This document shows, piece after piece, positions 14,729-23,092 of a stretch of DNA of 61,368 bases. The notes below the pieces were generated by a model, which worked only from the letters and a program-made list of their open reading frames with translations, did not search any database and was not told the DNA's origin. Numbering within the stretch: the first letter of the stretch is position 1; each line of letters starts with the position of its first letter. The position numbers and the translations under genes are program-made. Where the stretch lies: NCBI RefSeq assembly GCF_001418655.1, contig NZ_LIQZ01000067.1, forward strand, positions 87,960-149,327, given 5' to 3'. This stretch comes from Streptomyces phaeochromogenes (GTDB lineage Bacteria > Actinomycetota > Actinomycetes > Streptomycetales > Streptomycetaceae).

Positions 14729-16795
14729 CTAGCGCCGGCTTCGTACCAGCAGATAGAGGAAGTACGGGGTGCCGATGACCGCCGTCATGAGGCCGGCGCC
14801 CAACTGGGCGGGGGCGATGACCGTGCGGCCGAGGAGGTCGGCCGTGCAGACGAGCGCTGCGCCGAGGAGGACGGCGACCGGCACGACCCGTACGTGCCGC
14901 CGGCCCACGAGGGCACGTGCCGCGTGCGGGGCCACCAGGCCCACGAAGCCGATGGTGCCGGCCGAGGCGACGGCGGTCGCGCTGAGCAGGACGCTCACCA
15001 CCAGGAAGCCGAGCCTGGCCGGGGACAATCGCAGGCCGAGGAGGCGCGGGGTGTCCGCGTCCAGCGAGATGAGGTCCAGCTCGGTGCGCCGGGCGACCGC
15101 GACGACAAGGCCGAGCACCAGCACGAGCGCGACGGGCAGGACGTCCGGCATGGTCCGGCCGTACGTCGAACCGGACAGCCAGGTCAGCGCCTTGGTGGCG
15201 TTGAACGGGTCGGTGAGCACGATGAGCAGACTGACCAGTGCCGTCGTACCGGCGGCCATGCCGATGCCGACGAGGACCAGCCGGTTCTGCTGGTAGCCGC
15301 CCCGGGCTGCCAGCCCGAAGACGATGACGGAGGTGATCGCGGCGCCCGCGAACGCGGCTCCCGCCACGCTCCAGGTGCCGGCGACGGGCACGGTGGTGAC
15401 GAGGAGTACGGCGCCCAGCGCGGCTCCGCCGGACACGCCCAGCACCCCCGGCTCCGCGAGCGGGTTGCGGGTCACGGCCTGCACCAGCGTGCCGGCCAGA
15501 GCGAGCGCCGCGCCCGCGCACAGGGCCGCGAGCACCCGGGGCATCCGGGTGTCGAGAACGAAGGACACGGTCTGACCTGCCCGCCCCTGCGCCCAGTTCA
15601 CGACATCGCCGAGCAGGAGCTTGCTGTCGCCCAGCAGCGCGCCGGCGATCGTGACGCCGACGACCACGGCGACGAGGGCGGCCAGCGTGACCAGGAACGC
15701 CGTCCGGCTGGGGATGCGCAACCGGTCCGGTGCCTCGGCCCCGGACGTGTCCCGCAGCCGCAGGGCCATCACCACCAGGAACACGGCGCCGATGAGGCTG
15801 GTGACGACGCCCGTGGGGACGGCGACCGCCGTGTCCGAGGGCACCAGGGCCCGCAGCAGCACGTCCGACCCGAGGACGAGCCCCGCGCCGACGACACCGG
15901 CCACGGGCAAGTTCGTACGGGTGCGGACGAGGCCCCGGAACCGGCGGGCGAGCGGACGCACCAGGGCCGGTGCGCACAGGCCGACGAAGCCGATGGGCCC
16001 GGCGAGCGTGACCGCAGCCGCGGACAGCAGCGTCGCCAGGACGACCACGGTCACGCGCGTGGCGCGGACCGGGACGCCCAGTCCGCGCGCGGCGTCGTCG
16101 CCGAGGGCGAGTGCGTCGACCCGACGGGCGGTCAGCAGCAGGCCGACGAGTCCGATCAGGGCGACGGGCAGCATCTGCAGGACGCCGTCGAAGCCGTTCT
16201 GGCTGATGCTGCCCTGGTTCCACTGGTAGAGGCCCTCGGTCTGCTCGGGGAACAGCAGGAGCAGGCTTTCCGTCATGGAGGTCAGGCCCAGCGCCAGAGC
16301 GGTGCCTGCGAGGACCAGTCGTACGGTGCCCGTGCCGAGGCCGGACAGGGCGAGTACGACGGCCGCGGCCAGGAGCCCGCCGGTGAAGGCGACCCCGGAG
16401 GAGGCGAGCAGCGGGAGCGAGACGCCGGTGGCGCCGACCAGCCCGAGCGCCAGATACGAACCGGCGTTCACCGCGAGGGTGTCGGGAGCGGCGAGCACAT
16501 TGCGGCTGACGGCCTGCAGTACGGCGCCCGCCACGCCGAGGATGACGCCGACCAGGATGCCGGCGGTCATCCGCGGCAGCCGGGAGGCGATCACGACCGA
16601 CGCGTCGGACGGATCGGCCTGCCCGGTGAGGGCCTTGAACACCTCGGCCGGTCCGACGGCCGCGGTGCCCTGGGTGATGTCGACGACGGCGAGGACGGCG
16701 ACCAGGAGGACGAGCCCGGCCGCCACCGCGACCGCGCCCGTCCGGGACGCGGCCGTCGGCGGACGGGTGACGGGGGGCGTTGTGGTGACGGCCAT
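14729..16795 (-). CDS. fused FecCD-type iron-siderophore permease (FhuB-like)
   Basis: A 688-residue inner-membrane permease made of two tandem FecCD domains (about residues 20-340 and 355-688), each with about 10 membrane helices, so one chain can supply the whole translocation pore. Both halves carry the typical phrases: SRNVLAAPDTLAVNAG and TRNPLAEPGVLGVSGG, and GFVGLCAPALVRPL and GFVGLVAPHAARAL. Most siderophore importers use two separate permeases, so this is the FhuB arrangement. It follows the lipoprotein gene by 49 bp and belongs to the iron-box-controlled operon. The siderophore is unknown. Confidence 0.92.
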   Translation of the reverse strand: MAVTTTPPVTRPPTAASRTGAVAVAAGLVLLVAVLAVVDITQGTAAVGPAEVFKALTGQADPSDASVVIASRLPRMTAGILVGVILGVAGAVLQAVSRNVLAAPDTLAVNAGSYLALGLVGATGVSLPLLASSGVAFTGGLLAAAVVLALSGLGTGTVRLVLAGTALALGLTSMTESLLLLFPEQTEGLYQWNQGSISQNGFDGVLQMLPVALIGLVGLLLTARRVDALALGDDAARGLGVPVRATRVTVVVLATLLSAAAVTLAGPIGFVGLCAPALVRPLARRFRGLVRTRTNLPVAGVVGAGLVLGSDVLLRALVPSDTAVAVPTGVVTSLIGAVFLVVMALRLRDTSGAEAPDRLRIPSRTAFLVTLAALVAVVVGVTIAGALLGDSKLLLGDVVNWAQGRAGQTVSFVLDTRMPRVLAALCAGAALALAGTLVQAVTRNPLAEPGVLGVSGGAALGAVLLVTTVPVAGTWSVAGAAFAGAAITSVIVFGLAARGGYQQNRLVLVGIGMAAGTTALVSLLIVLTDPFNATKALTWLSGSTYGRTMPDVLPVALVLVLGLVVAVARRTELDLISLDADTPRLLGLRLSPARLGFLVVSVLLSATAVASAGTIGFVGLVAPHAARALVGRRHVRVVPVAVLLGAALVCTADLLGRTVIAPAQLGAGLMTAVIGTPYFLYLLVRSRR

Positions 16796-16844
16796 GGCTC
16801 CGCTACTTCGTCTGCTTCTGGTTCTCTGCTTCCTTCTGGGTCGT

Positions 16845-17825
16845 CTACTTCGTCAGCGCGTCGACGACGGCGTCGATGTACGCCTCCATCGACTGGGGGC
16901 CGCCGAACATCCAGATGCCGTCGGGCAGTCGGTGCACCTTGTCGGCCTTCACGAACGGCAGGGACGTCCATACGGCGTTCTTCGCCAGCGCGCCGGTGAA
17001 GGGCGTGCTGCCCTTGTCGCCGTCGTTGCCTATGTAGGCGAACTGGACGTCCTTCGGCAGGGCGGTCAGGCCCTCGACGTCGGTGGTCCCGAGGCCGTAG
17101 GCCGCGTCGCCCTTGATCTTCCAGGCGTTCTTCAGGCCGATCTGCTCGTTGACGGCCCCGATGAGCGAGCCGCTGGTGTACGGGCGCAGGGAGACCTGGT
17201 TGGAGGTGACGTAGCCGTCGGCGAAGGCGAAGTCCGTGCCGTCGAGACCGGCGTCGGCCAGGGCCTTCTTGCCGTCGGCGACCTTGGCCTCGAAGTTCGT
17301 ACGGGCGGTCTTGGCCTTGTCGGTGGTCCCGGTGGCCTTGGCGATGAGGTCGAGGTTCTCCAGCATCTGGCCGACCTGGTCCGAGGCGTCGGCGGACTTG
17401 ATACCCAGCACCGGGGCGATCTTCCGCAGCTGCTTCACGGCCGCGGGCGGCAGGTCGGAGGAGGCCACGATGAGGTCGGGCGAGAGGGAGGCGACGGTGT
17501 CCATGCTCGGCTCGCCGCGCGTGCCGATGTCCTTCGGCTCGTTCTTCAGCGGGACGGCGGTGTCCCAGGTCTTGTAGCCCTTGACGTCGGCGACGCCCAC
17601 GGGGTCGACGCCGAGGGTGATGAGGCTCTCGACCTCGTTCCACTCGGTGGCGACGACCTTGGTGGCCGGGCCGTCGAGCTTGAGCTTCGCGCCGGTGCCG
17701 TCGGTGAGGGTGATGGCCTCCGACTTCTTCTCGGACTTGTCCGCGGCGGGCTCGGTGGTGCCGCAGGCGGCAAGGGCGAGTGCCGCGGCGGTGGTGGCGG
17801 CCGCGGTGAGGAGGAGGCGTCTCAT
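16845..17825 (-). CDS. iron-siderophore-binding lipoprotein
   Basis: A 326-residue substrate-binding protein. The signal ends in a lipobox (LALAAC), so the mature protein is lipid-anchored outside the membrane. The class III (FepB/FhuD-like) fold is shown by ATEWNEVESLITLGVDPVGV, PSMDTVASLSPDLIVASSDL, a long central helix region and the closing KVHRLPDGIWMFGGPQSMEAYIDAVVDAL. It captures a ferric siderophore and passes it to the fused permease. Its ATG overlaps the ATPase stop by 4 nt, so the pair is translationally coupled. Confidence 0.92.
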   Translation of the reverse strand: MRRLLLTAAATTAAALALAACGTTEPAADKSEKKSEAITLTDGTGAKLKLDGPATKVVATEWNEVESLITLGVDPVGVADVKGYKTWDTAVPLKNEPKDIGTRGEPSMDTVASLSPDLIVASSDLPPAAVKQLRKIAPVLGIKSADASDQVGQMLENLDLIAKATGTTDKAKTARTNFEAKVADGKKALADAGLDGTDFAFADGYVTSNQVSLRPYTSGSLIGAVNEQIGLKNAWKIKGDAAYGLGTTDVEGLTALPKDVQFAYIGNDGDKGSTPFTGALAKNAVWTSLPFVKADKVHRLPDGIWMFGGPQSMEAYIDAVVDALTK

Positions 17826-18691
17826 GAGGTGGTGCCGAGCCTTTCGGTTCGAGTGTTTCGTGTGTGGTGGCGGCCGATCGGGCGGGTGCGCAGTCGGCCG
17901 GTGAGGGGGTCTGTGTCGACGTCGATCCGGATGCCGTAGACATCGGTGAGGCGTTCCGGTGTGAGGACGTCCTCGGGCAGGCCGTCGGCGACGATCCGGC
18001 CCGCTTCGAGCAGCGTGATCCGGTCGGCGATGGCCGCCGCCTGGTCGAGGTCGTGCAGGACGACACCGACGGCGATCCCGTGGTCGTCCGCCAGGTCGCG
18101 GATGAGGTCGAGGAGTTCGATCTGGTAGCGCAGGTCGAGATAGGTGGTCGGCTCGTCGAGCAGCAGTACGCCGGTCTCCTGGGCGAGGCAGCTGGCGAGC
18201 CACACCCGCTGCAACTGGCCGCCGGACAGGTGGTCGGCGCCCCGCTCCGCGAGGTCGGTGACACCGGTCAGGGCGAGCGCCCGGTCGACCGCGGCCGACG
18301 CGTCCGGATCGGGCCGGCCGAAGCGGCCCCGGTACGGGTAGCGGCCGAACTCGACGACGTCGCGCACGGTCAGCCCGCTGGGTGTGGGGCGGCCCTGGGT
18401 CAGCAGGGCGACGTGGCGTGCGAACTCACGGGCACTCAGGGCGAGGCCGTCGGTGTCGCCGTCGATCCTGAGCGTGGCGTGACGGCCCCGCTGCAACCGG
18501 GCGATCGTCCGCAGGAGCGTCGACTTGCCGCTGCCGTTGGGACCGACCAGAACGGTCACCTCGCCGGGCCGGAGCGCGACCGCGGCGTCGTGTACGACGT
18601 CGACGCCGTCGTACGACACGGTCACACCCGTGGCCGACAGTTCATGACCGCGCAGACGCGGGGCGTCGGCTGCTTCTTCACCAGATCTCAC
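17822..18691 (-). CDS. siderophore ABC transporter ATP-binding protein
   Basis: A 289-residue FecE/FhuC-type ATPase. Walker A GPNGSGKST (near residue 50), the signature LSGGQLQRVWLA, Walker B VLLLDEPTTYLD and the switch His in VVLHDLDQA are all intact. It energises the fused permease. It is the first gene of the operon (ATPase, lipoprotein, permease). The likely start is a GTG only six bases from the iron box at 18697-18715, with no obvious ribosome binding site, so a leaderless or near-leaderless mRNA is possible. Expression should be repressed by iron. Confidence 0.92.
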   Translation of the reverse strand: MRSGEEAADAPRLRGHELSATGVTVSYDGVDVVHDAAVALRPGEVTVLVGPNGSGKSTLLRTIARLQRGRHATLRIDGDTDGLALSAREFARHVALLTQGRPTPSGLTVRDVVEFGRYPYRGRFGRPDPDASAAVDRALALTGVTDLAERGADHLSGGQLQRVWLASCLAQETGVLLLDEPTTYLDLRYQIELLDLIRDLADDHGIAVGVVLHDLDQAAAIADRITLLEAGRIVADGLPEDVLTPERLTDVYGIRIDVDTDPLTGRLRTRPIGRHHTRNTRTERLGTTS

Positions 18692-18696
18692 GCGGT

Positions 18697-18715
18697 GAAG
18701 GTTAGCCTAACCTAA
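18697..18715 (-). promoter_or_regulatory. iron box (DmdR/IdeR operator)
   Basis: Read on the minus strand, TTAGGTTAGGCTAACCTTC matches the Streptomyces iron-box consensus TTAGGTTAGGCTCACCTAA at 16 of 19 positions by my count. It lies immediately upstream of the ATPase start and overlaps the stop codon of the PPOX gene, so iron-loaded DmdR would block the transporter promoter. Confidence 0.85.
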
Positions 18716-19311
18716 ATTCGCCTTGACAGGGGTGGTCGGGAACTGGTTCGGCCGGTCTGCCAGGACGCCGGATTCCACACTCCCGAGCGGCGCAGCGACT
18801 GCGGGCAGTGCAGGTAGATCTCGTCGATCTCCAGGACCAGGGCCAGCGTGGGGCGCTGATCGTCCAGCTTCATCGCGTCGAAGAACGGGGCGTCGGTGAG
18901 GATCCGTGCCCGGCCGTTGACCCGCAGAACCTCCTTGCTGCCGGGTATCAGGTACAGCAGACCGGCGTGCGGGTTGTCGAGGATGTTGTGGAAGCTGTCG
19001 CCGCGCCGGTTGCCCGGCCGGTCGGGCAGGGCGAGCGTGCCGGAGTCGATGACGTACGTGAAGCCCGGGGCGTCCCCGCGCGGGGAGACGTCACAGTTGC
19101 CGCGCGCGTCGGACGTGGCCAGCAGGCAGAAGGGTGAGCGGGCCACGATGTCCCGGTCCTTGTCGGTGAGTTGGCCGTGAACCTTCTCGATGACTATGGG
19201 CCAGGGCTCGCCCAGCAGCTCACGCAACTCGGCGCTCGACCCCAGCTCGACCCAGCCCTCCTCGGTCGCGGCGTCCGTCCCGTTCCCGGCGGTGTCGATC
19301 GTGTGCGGCAA
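18712..19311 (-). CDS. PPOX-type flavoprotein (pyridoxamine 5'-phosphate oxidase-like)
   Basis: A 199-residue FMN- or F420-binding split-barrel protein. The phrases FCLLATSDARGNCDVSPRGDAPGF, LALPDRPGNRRGDSFHNILDNPHAGLLYLIPG and VLRVNGRARI are typical of the MSMEG_1061 group of PPOX-like proteins, and the ending EIYLHCPQSLRRSGVWNP fits as well. The reaction is unknown. Its 3' end overlaps the iron box of the siderophore operon, and a weaker iron-box-like site lies 60 bp upstream of its own start, which suggests it is also iron-regulated. Confidence 0.82.
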   Translation of the reverse strand: MPHTIDTAGNGTDAATEEGWVELGSSAELRELLGEPWPIVIEKVHGQLTDKDRDIVARSPFCLLATSDARGNCDVSPRGDAPGFTYVIDSGTLALPDRPGNRRGDSFHNILDNPHAGLLYLIPGSKEVLRVNGRARILTDAPFFDAMKLDDQRPTLALVLEIDEIYLHCPQSLRRSGVWNPASWQTGRTSSRPPLSRRI

Positions 19312-19368
19312 GGCCGACTCCCAACGTGCGTGCGTCCAGCGAGTGGTTGCACATGGATCATTATCCCG

Positions 19369-19387
19369 AACTTAGGATCACCTTACT
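19369..19387 (+). promoter_or_regulatory. possible second iron box
   Basis: AACTTAGGATCACCTTACT: the right half (GGATCACCTTA) fits the iron-box consensus well and the left half poorly, about 13 of 19 positions overall. It sits about 60 bp upstream of the PPOX start, where a repressor would act. Confidence 0.4.
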
Positions 19388-19455
19388 TTGCGGTGCGGAC
19401 GAGAACGCGGGGGTGCGTGGGGCTGTCCTCGCGCCCCCGGGGTTCCCGGCTCTGA

Positions 19456-20214
19456 TCAGCCCTGAGCGGCGGCCGGCCGCACGACGGTCAGGCCGCACCG
19501 GTACGGCTCGTCGAGCTCGCCGTCGGGGAAGAGCCGCGCCAGCGCGGTGCCGTTCGCGCCGAGGAGGTGGGTGCGCTCGGCGGGGTCCATGACCACGAAG
19601 TGAGAGTGCGTGGCGAGGTTGCGGATGTGCTCCTCGATGGTGATCCGGCGCGACCAGGTGATCTCACGGGTGGCCACCCGGACCGGGAACGGGGCGAACG
19701 ATTCAGCCACCGTCGTCGGGAAGCCGCGAGTGAAGGGCGCGAGCCGGTCTTCCTCCGCCGCGACCCACGGGACGCGGATGTCGGCCTGGTTCCACCACAG
19801 GGCCAGTACGCCGCCGGGGCGCAGCACGCGCAGTGCCTCGGGGACGGAGTGAACCGGGTCGGTCCAGTGCCAGGCCTGCGCGTAGGCGACCACGTCGAAA
19901 CTGCCGGCGGCGAAGGGAAGGTGGTTCCCCTCGCCCCGCACCAACAGGACCTCGGGTTCGGCCCGGCGCAACTCCGCGGCCATACCGGCGCCCGGCTCCA
20001 TCGCGACGACACGGGCACCGCGCTCGCGCAGGAGCCGGGTGGCGATGCCGGTGCCGGCTCCGCAGTCCAGCACGTCGGCGTCGGCCAGTGGTCGGCCGGT
20101 GAGCTCCTCCATGGCGTCGAAGAGGGCGGGCGGATAGTCGGGGCGGGTGGCGGCGTACTGCGCGGCAACGGCGTCGAAGGACAGGGCGCGGGGCTGGTTC
20201 GCGGGTAAGGCCAT
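19456..20214 (-). CDS. class I SAM-dependent methyltransferase
   Basis: A 252-residue methyltransferase with the motif order of the UbiE/Methyltransf_11 group: motif I VLDCGAGTGIATRLL near residue 48, the acidic ribose-binding MEPGAGM, motif II-like PFAAGSFDVVAYAQAWHW and motif III RVLRPGGVLALWW. The substrate is not predictable. Two in-frame ATG codons are six bases apart; the second (20214) is better spaced from the GGGAGG ribosome binding site. It is divergent from the first acyl-CoA dehydrogenase of the catabolic island and marks the island's left border. Confidence 0.87.
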   Translation of the reverse strand: MALPANQPRALSFDAVAAQYAATRPDYPPALFDAMEELTGRPLADADVLDCGAGTGIATRLLRERGARVVAMEPGAGMAAELRRAEPEVLLVRGEGNHLPFAAGSFDVVAYAQAWHWTDPVHSVPEALRVLRPGGVLALWWNQADIRVPWVAAEEDRLAPFTRGFPTTVAESFAPFPVRVATREITWSRRITIEEHIRNLATHSHFVVMDPAERTHLLGANGTALARLFPDGELDEPYRCGLTVVRPAAAQG

Positions 20215-20310
20215 GCCCATGATCCTCCCGGGCGGAGGGTGGAGTTGTCAGCAGCCGATCCGCCATATCGGCACAGCCCGCCTCTGTGAGTACCTCTCTC
20301 CACACCTATC

Positions 20311-20345
20311 CGCTAACATAGAATAATTAGCTATAGGAATAGCCT
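20311..20345. promoter_or_regulatory. island operator site A
   Basis: An AT-rich patch in GC-rich surroundings with core ATTAGCTAT (20326-20334), 20-50 bp upstream of the first acyl-CoA dehydrogenase. It shares TTAGCTAT exactly with sites B and E. Confidence 0.6.
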
Positions 20346-20365
20346 AGTGGTGGCGAGGAGTGGCC

Positions 20366-21517
20366 GTGGACTTCGGGCTGACCGACGAGCAGGACATGTT
20401 GCGCGCGACGGCACGGCAGTTCGTCGCCGATGTGTGCCCGGCCGAGAAGGCGAAGCAGTGGGACGAGGAGGGCGTCGTACCGCCCGAGCTGTTCCGGGGC
20501 ATGACCGAACTCGGTTGGTTCTCGCTGCCGTTCAGCGAGGAGGAGGGCGGCGACGGCGGGGGCCCGCTGGAACTCGTCCTGATCGCCGAGGAACTCGGGC
20601 GGGCCAGTTTCGACGTCGCCATGTGCTACATCGGCGTACTCATTCCGGGGATCACCGTGTTCCGGTGGGGCAACGAGGCGCAGCGCGACTTCATCCGCGA
20701 GCAGGTCATGACCGGCCGCCACCGGCTGGCGGTCGGCCTCAGCGAGCCGGACAGCGGCTCCGACGCCGCCGCGCTGCGCACCACCGCGGAGGACCACGGC
20801 GCCCACTTTCGCGTCCGCGGCCAGAAGGCATGGTGCACCGGCGGCGGGCTCCCCGACACGACCATCGCGACCTATGTGCGGACGGGACCCCGCGAACCCA
20901 AGCACGGCGGCATCAGCCTGCTGCTCGTCGACCCCGCGACCGACGGTGTCGAAGTACGCCGCACCCCGACCCTGGCCCGGCACATCCTGGGCACCAACGA
21001 GGTCTTCTTCAACGACGCCCTCGTACCGAAGGAGAACCTCGTCGGGCCGCGCGACGAGGGCTGGAAGGTCATGCTCTCCAACATCGAACTGGAGAAGGTG
21101 ATCATCAGCGGGGGCTATCTGGGCGCCGCACAGGCCACCCTGGACGAGATGCTGGAGTACGCGCGCACCCGGCACGCCTTCGGCCGTCCGATCGGCAACT
21201 TCCAGGCGCTCGCCCACGCGATGGCCGATCTGCAGACCGAGATCGACTCCGCCCGGCTGCTCGCGTACCGCGCTGCCTGGCTGCTCGCCCAGGGCAAGCC
21301 GTGCACCCGCGAGGGCTCGATGGCGAAGCTGAAGGGTTCGGAGACGTACGTGGCCGCTGCCAGGCTCGGAATGCAGGTCTGCGCCGGGCACGGGTTCTCG
21401 ACCGAGAGCGTGATGAGCTTCCGCTACCGCGAGTCGATCGTCGCCACGATCTCCGGCGGGACCAGCCAGATCCAGCGCAACGGGATAGCCCGCAGCATGG
21501 GCCTGCGCTCCTACTGA
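20366..21517 (+). CDS. acyl-CoA dehydrogenase 1
   Basis: A 383-residue FAD-dependent dehydrogenase that would oxidise an acyl-CoA to the 2,3-enoyl-CoA and pass electrons to ETF. The N-terminal helical domain starts MDFGLTDEQDMLRATA; the FAD-contact strand is VGLSEPDSGSDAAALRTTA; the C-terminal helices include ARTRHAFGRPIGNFQALAH. The closing TISGGTSQIQRNGIA has Gly where MCAD-type enzymes carry the catalytic Glu (YEGT), so the base may lie elsewhere, as in IVD/LCAD-type members. GTG 20366 has GAGGAG five bases upstream. It is a single-gene unit with operator site A in front and converges with the thioesterase. Confidence 0.88.
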   Translation: MDFGLTDEQDMLRATARQFVADVCPAEKAKQWDEEGVVPPELFRGMTELGWFSLPFSEEEGGDGGGPLELVLIAEELGRASFDVAMCYIGVLIPGITVFRWGNEAQRDFIREQVMTGRHRLAVGLSEPDSGSDAAALRTTAEDHGAHFRVRGQKAWCTGGGLPDTTIATYVRTGPREPKHGGISLLLVDPATDGVEVRRTPTLARHILGTNEVFFNDALVPKENLVGPRDEGWKVMLSNIELEKVIISGGYLGAAQATLDEMLEYARTRHAFGRPIGNFQALAHAMADLQTEIDSARLLAYRAAWLLAQGKPCTREGSMAKLKGSETYVAAARLGMQVCAGHGFSTESVMSFRYRESIVATISGGTSQIQRNGIARSMGLRSY

Positions 21518-21555
21518 CCGCCCCCTCCCGGCGTCCTCGGCAGGGCCTGTCGGTC

Positions 21556-22101
21556 TCACCGGTCCTCGGCGTCCCCGCCCTGTCCGGCCAGCCACTGCGC
21601 GTGCCGCGCGTAGTGGCTCTGGTCGCGTGTCACCCAGATACCCGAGGCGCGGGCCAGTACCGCTCCGCCCGGCGGCAGCGTCAACTCGCCCGCGATGTAC
21701 CAGCGGGAGCCCTCCCTCCGGTCGGCCCACACCCGCAGTTCCAGGGGCCGTTCCACCGGTACCGGCTTCACGAAGCTCACCGTCAGCTCGGCCGTCACGC
21801 TCATCACGCCGTGCAGCAACGGGAGATGGCCGAGGCAGTCGTCCAGGACGGCAGCCGTCCAGCCGCCGTGCGCGACATCGGGGCCGCCCTCGTGGGAACG
21901 CGGACAGCTCAGCTCGAACCTCGCCACACCTTCCTCGTCGAGCCGTTCGCGCTCGACGCCGAGTCGACAGGAACCGGCGGCGCGGCACCCACCGCACAGG
22001 GTCACGCCCCCGGCGGTACGGGGCGGCTCCGACAGGCCCGACCCCGCCCAGTGCCCGTTCGGCGCCGACGCGTCGGTCTTTCCGGTTCCAGTCGTCGACA
22101 T
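21556..22101 (-). CDS. hotdog-fold thioesterase (PaaI/4HBT-like)
   Basis: A 181-residue protein whose second half is a hotdog domain: SHEGGPDVAHGGWTAAVLDDCLGH matches the PaaI/4HBT pattern HGG...DxxxG, and VSFVKPVPVERPLELRVWAD is the matching strand pair. Four Cys in the N-terminal part (TLCGGCRAAGSCRLG) are unusual and could bind a metal. It would cleave an acyl-CoA thioester. ATG 22101 follows GAGGAG by seven bases and begins 16 bp after the flavin-enzyme stop. It is the last gene of the leftward operon 26867 to 21556. Confidence 0.82.
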   Translation of the reverse strand: MSTTGTGKTDASAPNGHWAGSGLSEPPRTAGGVTLCGGCRAAGSCRLGVERERLDEEGVARFELSCPRSHEGGPDVAHGGWTAAVLDDCLGHLPLLHGVMSVTAELTVSFVKPVPVERPLELRVWADRREGSRWYIAGELTLPPGGAVLARASGIWVTRDQSHYARHAQWLAGQGGDAEDR

Positions 22102-22117
22102 GGCGGAACTCCTCGTG

Positions 22118-23092
22118 TCAGACATCGGCAAGCAGCGGGCGCAGCTTCCCGGCGATGAGCTGGACCTGGCGGGCGACCATCTCCTCGGGCATCCCGGCCA
22201 GTGAGGCCCACAGGAACACCCCTTCGACCGGCAGCCCCGCCACGTACTCCTTGATGGCATCGGCGGTCTCCTGCGGTGTGCCGTACAGGAACTGACCGAC
22301 GCCGGTCGCGCTCAGTCCCGTCTCCCGCCACTTCTCGGGGTTGATCGGGCGGGGGGCCGGCTGCTCGGTCCCCTCCACCATGTACCGGCGGTAGCTGTCC
22401 CATTGGTAGGAGAGATGCTTGCGGACCACCGGCCAGTCGCCCTCCGGGTCCTCGGTGACGAACGTGGTGAACGAACCCTGCATCCGGCCCGCCGACACGT
22501 CGTAGCCGCTCTCGGCGAGCCCTTCCCGGTACGGCTGCAGCAGCGCGGGGTTGAGCGACAGCAGCCCGGTGCCCAGTCGGCCTGCCCGGCGGGCGCCCTG
22601 CGGACCCTGGTAGCCGAGCCAGATCGGCAGCGGGTCCTGGACCGGTCCGGGAGTGACCAGGGACTCGGCCCACAGTCCGCGGATCTCCCGCACCCGTTGG
22701 TCGGTCGTGGAGTAGCGCTTGGTCAGGTCGGCGTCGTACAGCCGGTATTCGGGCACGCGATAGCCCGTGCCGAGTCCGAGGTCCAGGCGGCCGTCGCTGA
22801 TGATGTCCACGAGCGCGGCCTGCTCGGCGATCTCGGGCGCCGCGTGCAGCGGTGCGGGGATGACCGCGGTACCGAGGCGGATCCGCCGTGTGCGGGCCGC
22901 AGCCGCTGCCGCCATCGTGAGCGGCTGCGGGAGGTATCCGTCCTCGAAGCCGTGGTGTTCGGAGAACCAGACCGAGTCGATACCGAGCCGGTCCGCCTCC
23001 TCGCACATCTCCAGGGCGAATCCGTACACCCGGGACCAACTCTGCCGCCAGGGCGGGGGATTGCGCATGTCGAAGTAGATGCCAACCCTCAC
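22118..23092 (-). CDS. luciferase-like flavin-dependent oxidoreductase 1
   Basis: A 324-residue TIM-barrel flavoprotein of the bacterial luciferase/LLM family. Typical strands: DSVWFSEHHGFEDGYLPQPL (the EHH motif), RIRLGTAVIPAPLHAAPEIAEQAALVDIISDGRLDLGLGTGY and the late GTPQETADAIKEYV. Such enzymes use FMNH2 or F420H2 for oxygenation or reduction. The GTG start overlaps the upstream stop by 4 nt (GTGA). Location between the acyltransferase/ligase protein and the thioesterase suggests it works on a CoA-bound intermediate or on the starting compound; the cofactor cannot be decided from sequence alone. Confidence 0.87.
   Translation of the reverse strand: MRVGIYFDMRNPPPWRQSWSRVYGFALEMCEEADRLGIDSVWFSEHHGFEDGYLPQPLTMAAAAAARTRRIRLGTAVIPAPLHAAPEIAEQAALVDIISDGRLDLGLGTGYRVPEYRLYDADLTKRYSTTDQRVREIRGLWAESLVTPGPVQDPLPIWLGYQGPQGARRAGRLGTGLLSLNPALLQPYREGLAESGYDVSAGRMQGSFTTFVTEDPEGDWPVVRKHLSYQWDSYRRYMVEGTEQPAPRPINPEKWRETGLSATGVGQFLYGTPQETADAIKEYVAGLPVEGVFLWASLAGMPEEMVARQVQLIAGKLRPLLADV

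Noticed and set aside
14894..16999. 701-codon rightward open frame opposite the siderophore permease
   Set aside because: Its composition (Gln, Gly, Arg, Asp runs) is that of a complementary-strand shadow; the permease on the other strand is certain.
16275..17939. 554-codon rightward open frame across permease and lipoprotein genes
   Set aside because: It crosses two real genes on the opposite strand and looks like a shadow frame.
18723..18728. TTGACA resembling a -35 box on the plus strand
   Set aside because: It lies inside the PPOX gene, and transcription there is leftward; no matching -10 or rightward gene follows.
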